Shown here one piece after another: positions 13,306 to 26,053 of a stretch of 64,000 nucleotides of DNA (positions within the stretch are counted from its first letter, which is position 1; each line of letters opens with the position of its first letter). Both the position numbers and the translations under genes were made by a program. The stretch spans positions 12,026,121-12,090,120 of the forward strand of contig HG738137.1 of NCBI GenBank assembly GCA_000499405.2, written 5' to 3'. The DNA is from Onchocerca volvulus (lineage: Eukaryota; Nematoda; Chromadorea; Rhabditida; Onchocercidae). The notes beneath the pieces are model-generated. The model searched no databases, had not been told where the DNA came from, and saw only the letters and a program-made list of their open reading frames with translations.

Positions 13306-15287
13306 ATAAATTTTAGCTAAAATATTCTTTCTTGAAAGGATACAAACCATCCGGTTTAAAGCTTTTTAAAGCTAAAATCAATAAAATACTTCAGTTTGTT
13401 TATTTTAATACACAAATAATTCAATATGATATTGCCACTTTTATTTATAACTTACTATTTTTTTAGAATCTATTAAAAAGGAAAAAAAAATGAAACTGAA
13501 TATGTTTTATATTAAATTATATTTGAATATTAAATTAAGAGTTTGTACACATTTAAATGTTTCAAACAGTGTTGCATCTAAATATATCCAGAAATTTCGA
13601 TTTAATGTGGAATATATGATGATTGTTTGTACATAAAATATCTTTTTCCAGTTATATCAAATATTGAATTTCTATTAATTATAAAAAGAGAAAGAGAAAG
13701 AAAGAGAGAGAGAGAAGAGAAAAATGTCAATTCCGGATGATAAATTCCTGATGATTAAAACAAGGATTAAACGAGATCATATATCGGAATGTTCAAATAG
13801 AATTGATAAATTAGTTTGATTAATGAATTGGTAATTTTGGACAAATAATTCTAATGTTTGAAGCACAAGATAAACGAGACTGATAAATGGAATAATAATT
13901 TATTACTTTTATCAAACATTATTAATTGTTATCGTATTGATAATATTTGATACTCAATTTATTTCATTTGTTGTTATTTATTATCTGCTCATGTAATTAT
14001 TATCAACCAATTACGGGGGAAAGAATAAGCAATGTAAAGCAGAACGAAAGAGAAATCAAATTACAATTTGAATTAAAATTAAATTTTAATCGAAATATGT
14101 GCAATATTTAATTCATTATTATTATTTATTATCAATTCGTATAACTATTATCAAATTGAGTAAGCGGGAAGAAATAGAGCGAGATGAAAAAGTGGGAAGA
14201 AAGATAAAATATTAATTTTGAAATAAATTTAAATTAAATCAAAATTTGAATTCTAACAAAACATATGGAATATGAGAAAATTTATGTCAACAAAAAAAAA
14301 GCAACTTAACTTATCATATTAATTAATTGATTGATAAAAGAATAGAAATAACGATGATGTTTTTATATTATTTATAAGTTTTTTGTCATATAATTTTTGC
14401 TACTACAATAATTAATTACGAATATTTTGGATAAATTATAATTGACATCTTTTTTTTTTTTTTTTGCTTGGTTTTATGAATAAATAAAACTTTGTTTGCC
14501 AATTAGAATTGCAATTATTGATGTGAAAATTTTTAAAATAATTTTTCTTTTTCTTTTTTTTGAAAAATTTTGCAAAAGTTTGATTATTTTCTTCCTTTTG
14601 AAAGAAAAGAAAAATGAATTTTAGCGAAGTTTGAGAATGAAAATTTTAAGCATTGCTTAAATAATTCATATTTTATCATAATTATTACTTATCATAAGTT
14701 ACAAAATGCGTTATATTTATTGATAACCTAAAAGTTATTTCGATAAAACAAATAATAACTGCTATAAATAATACGCGTAAAGTATAACAAAAACAATTGA
14801 TAACTGAAATAATTGAGCTATTTATTTCACAATCTTCTTTTTCGTAAAAAAAAAAATTTTTTTTCTTTTTTTTTTTAAAAAAAACGAAAGAAAAATGTTC
14901 TCATAGGAAGATCATCATTCATATTGTTGTTTATGCGAAATTTGTCACCGACATTATTTAAATTCCTTTCCTCTTCTCCGGACTTTTGTTTAAGAAAAAA
15001 AAAAGAGAAAAACTGAAAAAAAAGATGAAATAAAAAAAAAGCATTCCAATTCAACGTTTATTTACAAATTTTTAAGTCATGAAATGAAAAACCACTAGCA
15101 AAAGTATAGTTTTTATCATAGTTTTTTCTTCAAAATAAAAAATTCACTTTTCTTTTTCTGGCTCGGTATTTTTTCCAAAAAATTGAATTTCTTTCAAAAA
15201 TCAAATTTTTAACATATTGTTTGGAAATGAGTTAATCCATCCAAATGTGTGAAAATCTTTTCCCAGTATTGAATATTTCAAATCAGT
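13306..15287. other. Intergenic, AT-rich, no gene seen
   Basis: Long AT-rich stretch with GA-rich patches (for example 13685-13725) and poly-T runs. No open frame longer than chance, no splice-framed exon and no recognisable RNA. Confidence 0.5.
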
Positions 15288-15560
15288 ATCAATAAAAATA
15301 TAAATGTTCGTTGTAACTTTTAACACAAACTTTCCAACTTCTTCACCGATGACTTTGAAATTTTGATACGACATTGCATTCGGATAGGCATATGTTTCTA
15401 TGTAGACTATCTACTTGTTCAATTTACTAAAATTATATATTTTTTAACCTATCCATAAGGATAAACATGTTTCCCGCCAAAATGCCATAAGAATTTATAA
15501 TTTTAAAAATCAAATTTCTATCCAATATAACTTATTTATTAATAAGTTGATAATGTTGAC
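15288..15560. mobile_element. Inverted remnant of the dispersed repeat family
   Basis: Contains AAAATATAAATGTTCGTTG, CTTCTTCACCGAT, TTTGAAATTTTGATACGACA, ATTGCATTCGGATAGGC and, at 15460-15520, CCCGCCAAAATGCC. These are reverse-complement relatives of blocks at 9400-9690, so one composite element appears to be scattered through the window. Confidence 0.45.
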
Positions 15561-15878
15561 CTGTTTAGTCAAATTTTTCTTCCAGGTCATAAATACAGGT
15601 CAATTTTTGCAAATAGCATCATTATAATAATTATAATATGCTTTAAAATATTAGCATATGTTTTTTAGCCATAAATAATTACGCTTTTTCAATGTAATGT
15701 TTACAATTGCTTTTTGTATTTATTGAATAAAAAGTAGTTCAACAGAATCGTCAAAAATTTAAAATATAAAATAAAATTCGAAAAAGGAAAAATAAATCAA
15801 TTATCTAAATTTAATAATATTTTGTTAGTCAACAATTGTTATAGTTTTTCTTTTTTTGTTTTCAATTTCAAATTTAGG

Positions 15879-16248
15879 AAGGAAATTTGAGAAAGGATGT
15901 GAAAAGAAAAGTAGATGGAATGCTTGGACAATCCAAAATGAATGTTTTAGTTAAAAAGGCACTTTAAACTAGCAGTTAGCAGTATTGGTAGAATAAGATT
16001 GGATGGAAGACATCTCATTTGATGGATTTTTAGTTAAATTTAGTGTTAAACTGATTTTTCTTCTATTTTTTCTTCGTTTTTTTTCATAGCATCGATTCCA
16101 TTGGGGACTATTTGGCATTCCAACCAAGCAACTTTCAAAAAAGCCAAGAAATGAATATGAGGAGAGTAAATGGCCAAGTTGTATCGGTTTGTTTAGCAAA
16201 TTCAGTCATGTAATTACGAAGCTATCAAAATGTTGGACCAAAGACTAG
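15879..16248 (+). CDS. Possible terminal coding exons of an unrecognised gene
   Basis: A frame opens after a CATAG acceptor at 16090 and runs 52 codons to TAG at 16246 (HRFHWGLFGIPTKQ..., KWPSCIGLFSKF...). It has balanced composition with tryptophans and little poly-K/F/N, unlike the chance frames nearby. An upstream frame after TTTAG at 15879 (EGNLRKDVKRK before a GTAGAT donor, phase 0) could join to it. Nothing further upstream was linked and no family was recognised. It may be a decayed gene end. Confidence 0.25.
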
Positions 16249-16269
16249 AACATATAAAACAGCAAATTG

Positions 16270-16515
16270 TGAGATCATCATTAGTATCATCATCATTATC
16301 ATTATCTTTCACTATTGTTATAATTACTTTTGTCATTTATTGCCATCTACCATCACCATAACTATGATCATATCATTATCATCACCCTATCATCGGCATT
16401 ACTATTTCATCATCATTATCACTATATCACTACCATTATCGTCATCATCATTATCCTATCATCGATATTAAACTATCGCATCATCATCATCACCATATCA
16501 TTATTATCATTGAAA
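16270..16515 (+). repeat. Imperfect (ATC)n / (ATT)n microsatellite
   Basis: About 240 bp dominated by ATCATC and ATTATC triplets. The 70-codon His/Ile/Tyr-rich open frame across it is a by-product. Confidence 0.85.
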
Positions 16516-17222
16516 AAAAAAATTAATATACATTATCATTAATAGCAATAAAAGCGACAATCACATAGCAAAGACATCATCAATTAATTATTGTTTAAAA
16601 AAAAAAAAAAAAAAAAATAGTGAAAAGTCGAGAAAAAGATATCTAATAAAATCTGATGGAATGGCCAAGTTCTTTCTTTTATGGCTAATCGCAAATCAAC
16701 GGCAGCTATCATTACGATTCAAAAAAGAACAAATGCTAAGTGAATTACTTTTCAACAAAAATTTCAAAAATCTATTTCAATTTCTTTCTCCTTCCAAATA
16801 AATGATGGAAAATTTAATTTTTTAAGAAAGTTTTTCTTTTTTTTTTTTTTTTTTAGAAAGAATTTTTTACTTTTATTAAAAAAAATTCCTTTATAAATAA
16901 TTTCTTGCAAAATTTAACATGAAATATGGTCAAAAATAGGGAATAAAAACAAAATGTTGAAGTAAGACATTCCAAACAATTTGCAGATCGAATTTTTTCT
17001 TTTTCAAAAAATGAAAACTAAAATGAAATGAAATAAATCAAACGGGAAAAACAGAAATAGTCAACAGTTAATAGACTTCATTATTTTTTTTTTTTTTAAA
17101 ATACTGATAAGAAATTGAAGCCATCAAAAGAGACTGAATAAATGAATAAACGAAGGAATGACTGGTTTAGATGGTGGTTTATTTAAATGAAACCAATTTA
17201 GCAGCTTATATTTTAAATCATC

Positions 17223-17251
17223 TGTTTATCTTTCTCTCTTTCTTTCTCTCT

Positions 17252-17312
<61 letters not shown>
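17223..17312 (+). repeat. (CT)n microsatellite
   Basis: CTTT-rich lead-in and a run of C, then an uninterrupted CT tract of about 27 units at 17259-17312. Confidence 0.95.
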
Positions 17313-17315
<3 letters not shown>

Positions 17316-18201
17316 GTTTTCTATCCTTGTCACATTTAGGAGGGTTGACAGCAATAATGATAATGGTACAATTCTGACTGATATATTTATCTTTGCTCAC
17401 ATCTCCCAAATGGATAATCTTAAGAAATAAAAAAATAAATAAATAAATAAAATAAAATAGAGTGAATAAACAAAGTGTAATGAAATATTAATAAAAAAAG
17501 AAAAAAAAAAAAAGATAAATAATGTCAACGGAAAGAGTTTTCGTTTTAACAAGCAAGATCAATATTCAAGATATAATTTTTGAAATTATTAAAAACTTTG
17601 TTAAAGCAACTTTTTTTTTTTTTTTTTGTTTATAAAAATTTGGAACTTGGAAAGAAGTTTGAGAATTTATGGAAAAATAATTTACCACGAAAAAGTTATT
17701 ATTAATATGCATGAAAAAATGAGTGAAAGAAAACTATTCAAATAAAGGAAATTATTATTTTAGTAAAGAAAAAATGGAAAATTTTTATTCATTTTTTAAA
17801 TATTATATATATTTAGCTAAAACTCTGTCCTCAATTTTTCAGTAATTCTATACAATGATTGCTGAGGAAATATAATATAATTGATAAAATATGACAGATT
17901 AATGTGCATATATTTGAAGATTTTAATTTTAACTGAAAATTGTCATAAAATTGTGGAAATTCTTGAGAGCAATTGTTGCTGCCAATATTAAATGAAATAT
18001 ATTAGTAGCTAAAGTTAGCTATTTATAGAAAGAAGCATTTTGAATACGTAAAATTTTGTAAACAATTTTAAAATTAGTCCTTTGAAAGAGACGAGAGTGA
18101 GATAAACTTTGTCATATTGATTAAAATTTCAATAATCATTCCAATAAACTAATTATTAAAGTGATAATGTTCTAAACATATCACTTTTATTATTATTTGT
18201 C

Positions 18202-18265
<64 letters not shown>
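18202..18265 (+). repeat. (ATT)n microsatellite
   Basis: About 21 perfect ATT units followed by ATTA repeats. Confidence 0.95.
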
Positions 18266-19078
18266 TATTAATTAATTAATTAATAACTTTTTTGCCTTCG
18301 CAATTTATAAAAAAATAACGAATCCTAGCATTTTTAATTAATTTGAAATTGAATGCGAATATCATCATAACGATTAAATCCACAAAGAAAGCAAACTAGA
18401 ATGCATTTATTTAATAATGTCAAACTATTCTGAGGAAATTCTTTTCATAACAATACAAAAATGTTTTTCATATTATCAGCAGGTTAATTAATTTTTTTAA
18501 AATTTTCAGGAAAAAACAAAAAAACAAAAATGATCGAAAAAGTTTCATATTTTCTCATAAAAAAATTTATATATTAATTAGTGCTTAATAGAATTATTAT
18601 TAACAAAATTTACTGATTATAAAATAATACTTGATAAATTATAATTGAAGAACTAATTATTGCTGAAAAAGTTTACGTATTAATAAAATAGTAGTAAAAC
18701 TTATTGTTAGAATAATTAATTAGTAGTAAAATGGTAATAAATTATTTTATTAATTTAATAAATTGCTACTAAAATACTGATCATTGTCAGGAAAACTTTA
18801 CGTATTAATAAAACATTTTTGATAAATTATTACTAGAATACTATTTATTAATGATGAAAGTTCATGTGTTAATGAAATGATATTTAATAAAGCATTATAG
18901 AGAACTAATTATTATTAAGAAAATTTCATGTGCTAATTAAAAAGTACTTAATAAATTATAATTGAAATATTAATTGCAACTAAAATTCATCGCTATCATT
19001 AACTAATTATTTTCGAAATTATAATAATATATCTTGAAATTTGCTTGAATCAATAGAATTTCATATTTGGTTAGCAAG

Positions 19079-19150
19079 TCCTCGGTAGTATAGTGGTGAG
19101 TATCCGCGCCTGTCACGTGCGAGACCCGGGTTCGATTCCCGGCCGGGGAG
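19079..19150 (+). tRNA. tRNA-Asp (GTC)
   Basis: 72 nt. The acceptor stem TCCTCGG pairs with CCGGGGA (one T-G wobble) with discriminator G. The D arm has TAGTATAGTGG. The anticodon loop CCTGTCA reads GTC for aspartate. The T arm is GGTTCGATTCC. Internal A and B boxes are intact, there is no intron, and a T-run (CTTTTT) follows closely as a Pol III terminator. Confidence 0.96.
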
Positions 19151-19339
19151 GCCACACTTTTTCCTGTCACTGTTTTCCATCTTTGTTTGTTCATGGTAAT
19201 AATTTAATAAGAAATAACAATGCTCAGAAAATTAGGCAGAGATGTATTAATTTAACAGATCTAGTCGTTAATCTTATAAAATTTTAATTATTTTTCAAAT
19301 AGCTACACACTTTTTTATGTTTTTGTAAATAAATTACCG

Positions 19340-19430
19340 TTGCTGTTATTTGGCGCGTAATTTTCAGAATCTCTTCACCGATTGTTTTCAAATTTTCATG
19401 CAACGTTGCATTCAAATAGGCGCTTTTTTT
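19340..19430. mobile_element. Fragment of the dispersed repeat
   Basis: CTCTTCACCGATTG, TTTTCAAATTTTCATGCAA and CGTTGCATTCAAATAGGCG align with the internal part of the repeats at 8.3-9.7 kb and 15.3 kb, in the same orientation as 15.3 kb. Confidence 0.45.
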
Positions 19431-20352
19431 TTTAATTCAGATATGTCTACTTTTTTTAAACCTGCCATACTAGGTAAAAGTAAGTGAGTGGAAAAAAGTT
19501 GGAAATAAATTTTTATCACACAAAGGCTAGTTAGAAATAGATTAATTTTTATCACACAAGTAAATAATATTCGAATTTCAATTATTTTTCTTAAATCCAA
19601 ATATATTAAGTTAACTGATTAATAAGTTATTTGAATAATAATCTATTATCAAGTTAATATTCCTTGAATTGGAAATATTTGTCAAAATGTTTTGTGATAA
19701 TATGCCATCGTTTGTAACTATTGAATAATGGTAAAGATTGAAGATAAATAATGATAAAAATGACTGACAATGCTGAAACATAAACAGAAATTTATATGTA
19801 TTAAAAATTGCAATAAGCTAAAAAAAAAATTTCAGAATTAACCGATTGAAAGTCAAATGATTCAATTCATCAGTAATTAATCCTAATTAAAATCATAAGT
19901 TACAATTTAACGATTTGTATTAGTATAGTTATTCCTTTCTTTTTCAGGACTCTGACTTTTGCTAAATTCTATTATAGTTTTGCGATCGTCTTATTTTATG
20001 ACCACTGTTTCTTTCGTTTTAGGATTCTGATTCCTGCTGGATTTTATCATCATTTCTATGATTATAATATCATATCAAAGGTGAAGCGTTACATTGAATA
20101 ATCAGTAATTGTGTTAACTCGAATATTTTATATATTTTTATCGATATTTTTCTGTTTTAAATAATTTTCGTATAAAATTCGAAAAGAAATTGAACAAAAC
20201 TTGCAGAAATCAGTTGTAATAAATTCTCTTAGAAAACGAATTTTATACAGAATGACCCAAATATTTGTGAAAATTCCGCTATTTTATTTTCACAGACATG
20301 AACGAAAGAAAAGTGTTGTTGAAAAATTTCCCAATATCCGGTAAAACTGTAA

Positions 20353-20424
20353 CTCCCCGGCCGGGAATCGAACCCGGGTCTCGCACGTGACAGGCGCGGA
20401 TACTCACCACTATACTACCGAGGA
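20353..20424 (-). tRNA. tRNA-Asp (GTC), second copy on the opposite strand
   Basis: On the minus strand the 72-nt sequence matches the copy at 19079 at every position I compared, including acceptor, GTC anticodon and T loop. The two genes converge, 3' end to 3' end, about 1.2 kb apart. Flanks are unrelated, so the duplication did not carry long flanking DNA. Confidence 0.96.
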
Positions 20425-20807
20425 CTACGGAAACTAGTCTTTCTAAATGGAAGCAAATACTTAAAATATTAATTTTTTCATTTTAAATGCTTTCCAACTA
20501 TCATTTATCATTAATCAATTACCGATCAAAAATCACTGTTTAAATCACGAAAATGAAAATTAGAGCAAATAAAAATTCTGTTTTTGATATTTTGTAATTT
20601 GCTCCTTCTTCAGAACAAATAAAAATTTTCTTTTTGATATTTTATAATTTGCATCTTTCTTCACATTTTCATCTCTATTTGTTCTGTTTGCTTCCTTTTG
20701 TTCTCTTTCATTAATTATTAGTTAATTAACGAGTTAATTAATGAAACGAAACATGTTATCATAGATGAGAAATGCAAGAAAATGGCATTTAACAGAATGA
20801 AAAGTTT

Positions 20808-20890
20808 GTATATATGTATGTATGTCTGTGTATGTATGTATGTATGTGGCTATGTGTGAGCATGTGTGTATGTGTGTATGTATAGCTATG
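20808..20890 (+). repeat. (TATG)n / TGTG microsatellite
   Basis: TATGTATG and TGTGTATG units over about 80 bp. Confidence 0.85.
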
Positions 20891-21068
20891 AAGACATACA
20901 CATAACAATATTGAGATTAGCTTTCAATGGCCAGAAAGTTTGGGTATTTTAACTTTTAAATACAAATCGATATTTTCAATTGCTGTAAATTTCTTTTTTT
21001 TTTTTTTTTTGTACTACAAACTTCGTTTATTGTTGAATGTTTGAATTATTTTTTGAATTCTTGTTTAA

Positions 21069-21257
21069 TTGAAAACTGTTGAAAATTACAATATTGTGAG
21101 ACGAAAAAAAGATCAAAATTTCGAGAATGTGGAAGAAGCCGAGAATTTGAAAGTAGAGCTCGAAAACAAAAGAGTCAAAATCGAGAATATGAAATTACAA
21201 GTCGAGAATATAAAAGCAAAAATTGCGAATGTAGAAGTAGAAATTCGAGAAAGTTAA
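21069..21257 (+). other. Lysine/glutamate-rich open frame with repeated codon pattern
   Basis: Starts at TTG, not ATG, and encodes a coiled-coil-like series in which VE-IEN-K-type steps recur (KVELENK, VKIENMK, QVENIK). The DNA continues the same GA(A/G)AAT-like pattern after the stop as far as about 21360, so this looks like a degenerate minisatellite with an open frame. There is no promoter, partner exon or family match. Confidence 0.25.
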
Positions 21258-21856
21258 GAATGCAAAAGTAGAAATTCAAAATATCGATGTAAAAATCAAT
21301 ATCAAAATGAAAGGTCAAAAAATACTGATACAAGATAGAAAAAATGGAAAAAAAAATTGATAAAAAGCATGCCGATCTTTTTTTTCTTTGTATTTCGTTT
21401 TTCCCATTTACCCAATTTTCAAATTTGTTGCAGTTCACTTCTCTGGAATTTTATTATTTTCGAAAAATCGATAATATAATTCTATAATATTCATTTAAAA
21501 ATTTTTAAATTCAAATTTAAAATTAAAAACAAAAACAATTTCCAATTAAAAAAGAACTGATAATTATCGAAAATTTATAAATTTAAATCTAAAGTCAATA
21601 TTCCAATATCTAAATTCTACTGCCATTTTCTTGCTCTACCCTTCTCTTCCTGCCATACTCTCTCTTTCTTCAAAACAACCCTCAATATCGAAATTGTTGA
21701 CACAAATATTATCGATTTTTCGTCCATAACAAATCTGCCACCCATTCTTTGATCTTCATCTTCTATCTTCATCCATGATTATCATTAATCACGATCATTC
21801 CATCTGTTTCTCTCCTAAACACATTCTCTTTTTGATCTTCCCATCATCTCATCTTT

Positions 21857-21978
21857 TTACATACGTGTATGTGTATGTTGTTTGTATGTATGTATGTGTG
21901 TATGTTGTCGGTCTGTATGTATGTATGTGTATGTGTATGTGTATGTTGTCTGTCTATGTGTATGTGTGTATGTCACTG
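21857..21978 (+). repeat. (TATG/TGTA)n microsatellite
   Basis: About 120 bp of alternating TATG and TGTA units. Overlapping Cys/Val/Tyr-rich frames are by-products. Confidence 0.85.
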
Positions 21979-22819
21979 CGAATTCACATAGCTGTCCTAA
22001 TTATTCAGTGTCGACTGGAATGAGCATAATGCTGTTGTCGAACTGCTATTCCCGAAATCATTATTCTTGTAAATAATTATTATATTAAATTAGTTCTGTA
22101 TTAAATTAGTTTCAAAAGTAACTTTAGGAAATTGTTAATATATAAAATAATTTCTACACTGAACTTTGAACTTTGCCCTTTAACTTTGATTTTGAGTTCT
22201 ATTGCAGCTTTGTCGTATCATTGATTTGTTTATTGCTAAATTTGTACACTTTTTTGTTTAAATATTTTTTAATAGGTTTATTTCAATTATTATTGTTTGA
22301 GCTTTTTGTATTTTTATCTGGAAATTGAAGTTTTATCAAATTTTGAATGAAATTTGAAATTATTCAAAGAAATTATTCTATTTTGATCTGAAAATTATTA
22401 CAATGAATTAAGCGATGATAGTAATTTTCTAAAGCAGTTAATTAATCAATTATTGTAAATGTTGCAAGGATCGATTATTATTATTGATAGATTTAAGTTT
22501 TTAAGAAATATGAATTATATTATAGCAAATTTGAATTTTAAAATTTAACGAATTTAATTCATGTTTATGATCAAATTTCTTGATCCGAACCGGAATATTA
22601 ATCCCGAAATTTCTGAAGTGAAATGATTATCCGGTTTTACTTATATATTGCAAACAGTGAACTTTATACGTCAATCATGCGTTTTCTATTTTGTTCTACG
22701 TCATCCTACGCATCATGAGACGTGAAATAATTGAAATATTGCACATATCACGAATTTTATTTTTTACATAATTTAAGAAATTTCTTTTTCAGATTTCTGA
22801 ATTAATTGATTGTAACAAA

Positions 22820-25552
22820 ATGACCGATCATCTTTATATGTATCGCTATGACGATAACATACATGGTATGTTAATTAAAATAATTCCATAAAATTTTCCA
22901 CAAATTTCAATTTAAATTTTATGGCATATCTTCAAGAATTGGATTTTAAATATGAAAATATGAGTTGAAATTTAAATTTTTAATATAAATTTCAAATCGT
23001 TTTTTTTTTTTTGTTCTCTTCAACAGAAATATTAATCCCAAGATTTTATGATATCATTTGATTAAAAATTTTTTTTTATAAAATGAATTTTATATAGATA
23101 CATATGCGATTTCTGTTTGAATCACTTTCATTTACTCCTATTTTCATTTTCGCTAAAATTTAATTCCGAAAAAATATTTGATGAAATTTTCAAAATTTTT
23201 TCTTTTCGCCATTTCGACAGTGTTTATTTTTATGATCTTGATTTGAAATATCTAGATTACTTCAAGTAGACATTTATTGTATTTAACTTGTAATTTATTC
23301 TTTTTTTCTTTTTTTTTAAATTTTTCCATCCAATAAATAATTTTCAATTTTAGATTACGTTACAAAATATACTGGTTCGGAACCAAGTTGGACATCAGAA
23401 GATACGAAACGTGCCGTACTTTTTTCATTGGTACCAGGCGCATTATCATTATGCGCCGCGTCATCATTTAGTAAGGAAAGAAATTTGATCGATTGGTGGT
23501 TGGTAGGTTTTCCGAATTATTATCAAATATTTTTTGCAATTAAAAAAATAAAAGAAAATAAAATAAAGTGAAATAATAAAAGAAAAAAAAAACTTGTTAA
23601 AAAGGAACGAAACAAATGCTTGTACTTATTATCTACGTAATACGTGAAAATGCTTATTACGTACGTGTTACATGAAAATGCTTATTACGTACGTGATACA
23701 TGAAAATGTTTATTACGGACGTCATATATTTTATTGAAATGATTAAACTTAGTTGCATACTACATGATATATGCTGTTTTTATGAACAATTTAATGAAAG
23801 TATGAGAAAAAGATATTTAAAAAAATTGTAAAAAAAACATTAATCAATTTTTTTTGATTATTAATTTTATTTAATAAAATAAGTATGGTGAAAATATTTT
23901 ATTTATTTTTCTCTAAAAAAAAAAAAAAATATTAAAATGGAAAATATGTGCAGTAAAAATAATTGATTTATATTTTTATAGGCATCAAATAAACCAAATT
24001 GGGCACCAAAAAATCCAGCAATTTATGGAGTAATCGATATTGCGACATTTGCGCCTCTTGGCTGTGCCTCATATATGGCATATAAATATGGCGATGGTTG
24101 GTTTTTTTTTTAAATTTCTCTTTCTCTCTTTCTTTTTTGGATTGAAGTTTTATTAAGGATTTTGTTCATATATTAAGATTTACCAATATAAATCTGTTAA
24201 ATAATACTTTTTTTTCCCAAATTTATTAATAGGACAATCATAAGCTAATTAAATTAATTACTGATAATCTTGAGCTGGCATTTCTTGATCTAGTCCAAAT
24301 GGAATTTAGATGAAAAACTTTTTTTGTCGTAATAATCAAGAGAATTATATTTTCCAAAAATTATGCTTTCTCTTAATAAGACACATAATTAAAGCGCATA
24401 ATTAAATAGCAATAATTCCTTGGTTCATCTTTATTATGAAATACTATTAATTATCATGCTATTAATTAAACAACTTGCCAATTTGATAACATATATATAT
24501 GTGCTAAATATCTGGTATAAACATAGAAAGAGAAGATACAACAAGAAATAAAAACTTTGGAATAAATTAAAATTTGAAATTTTCATTTTTTTTAAATTTA
24601 TTTATTTTTTTAAATTTTGAAGGTCTTGAAAATAATACTACAAAGGTAGCATTGGCATTTTATGGTGGTAGTATAATTTGTGCATTTCTTACAATGCCGT
24701 TGGTGAAAAGAAGGAATTATCTTTGTGTAAGTTTTTTTTTTGAATTTTTTAAATTTTAAATTATTTTCAACAATATTTTTAGACTAATTAATTGCTTATT
24801 AACATATGAAATATTTTGTGATATTTGCTTTTTTTTTTTCAATTAATTTTGTATATAAATATTGAATTGTTAAATTTACAAGAAATTTTATTTTATATTC
24901 CTTTCTGTTAATTGCATTTTTTTTCCAATTTAATATTCTTTATTTTTTTGCATTTATATTTGATTTTAAATATGTATTCAATTTCCTGGTTAAATTTTCA
25001 ATTTTTAGCTCTTTCGTAACACGCTTATAATGCATTTGACTGGAGCTGGAGCAGCAATTGCATTCTTTAAGGTATATTTTATTTTCATTGCACTATATTT
25101 TTGAGATTCAAAAATTGAATAAATGAAATTGATTTTCACTTAATTAATAAATTAAATTAGAGAATATTTAAATAAAGTAAATATGCATACAATTTACATA
25201 ATTTATCAGACATTAATATTTTGAGCTATTAAAAAGCTATAAATAAATAAACAAAGTGAGTATTATTTCAATAATACTACAGTTCATCCAATGAAATGTA
25301 GTTTTCATATGAAAGAAATATTTTCACAAATCATTCGAATTAATTTTAATAATCCATCGAAACAAAGTATTTCTCATTTCGTTTTTTTTTCCTTCTGAAT
25401 TACTTAAAATTGTATGAAATATTTTGCAGATTAATCAAAAAGCTGGCTTATTAATGGTACCATACGTTTTATGGACAAGCTTCTACACGTTCCTCACGTA
25501 TTCTATGAGTAAAACGAATACATCGGAAGCATCTGAACGTTCAACTCTTTGA
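22820..25552 (+). CDS. TspO/MBR family protein, paralogue 1
   Basis: Six exons: 22820-22865, 23354-23502, 23982-24096, 24623-24726, 25009-25071 and 25430-25552, giving 199 residues. The product has five hydrophobic segments. TspO landmarks are WTSEDTKRA before helix 1, DWW, KPNWAPK (about 69-75), PLGCASYMAYKYG in helix 2, and KAGLLMVPYVLWTSFYTF in helix 5, matching the family's KPxWxP...MGxASYL...LLxPYLxW pattern. TspO proteins sit in membranes (outer mitochondrial in animals) and bind tetrapyrroles and sterols. A CRAC-like L-T-Y-SMS-K lies near the C-terminus. A TTTTTCAG acceptor ends at 22792, 27 nt before ATG, and is a likely trans-splice site. An AATAAA lies at about 26027. It has the longest C-tail of the four paralogues. 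Confidence 0.88.
23641..23724 (+). repeat. 28-bp tandem repeat, three copies
   Basis: Within the intron 23503-23981. Three 28-bp units of TAC(G/A)TGAAAATGCTTATTACG plus (T/G)ACGTGT-like ends; units 1-2 differ at about two bases. Each unit carries a TACGTA- or ACGTACGT-like palindrome. Confidence 0.85.
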
Positions 25553-26053
25553 ACTTTTCATTTCTTAATTTTCTTTTTTTCCCTCCCTTCTCGTTACATC
25601 TTTTTCCTCAAATATACAAATACTTTTATTAGGCTATTTTTTTAATATTTCTAATGATTTTTGCAAAGCATACTTCGAATGGTTAATACTTTTGTTTCAT
25701 TTTTTTTTTGAAAAATTTAAAAATTTTTTATTAAATTTCGAAATTTATTGGAAAATATTTTTGTAACTGTTATATATATGTAAAATTGTCAGATCACTTT
25801 TCATTATCCTATGTTTTGGAGCATCAAACATGCCAATTTATGTTTTGTACATTTAATCATCATTGGCTTAAAATTTTTATTATGAATTTCTCAAAAATTT
25901 TTATTTCTTTAAAAACGAAACTGGTTTTGAAATTAAATTTTGATCCATTTTCGTTTCTGATATCTTCCATAATTGTGTTTTTTTGTGCGAATTCTTTTTT
26001 ATCTCTTTGTATTTCTTTTTTTCATGTAATAAACTAGTTATATGTCAATATTC

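Noticed and set aside
17171..17377. 68-codon frame with a long Leu-Ser alternation
   Set aside because: Produced by the CT microsatellite.
19003..19287. Open frames on both strands across the tRNA at 19079 (for example AGNRTRVSHVTG)
   Set aside because: Well-known artefact of translating a tRNA gene and its complement.
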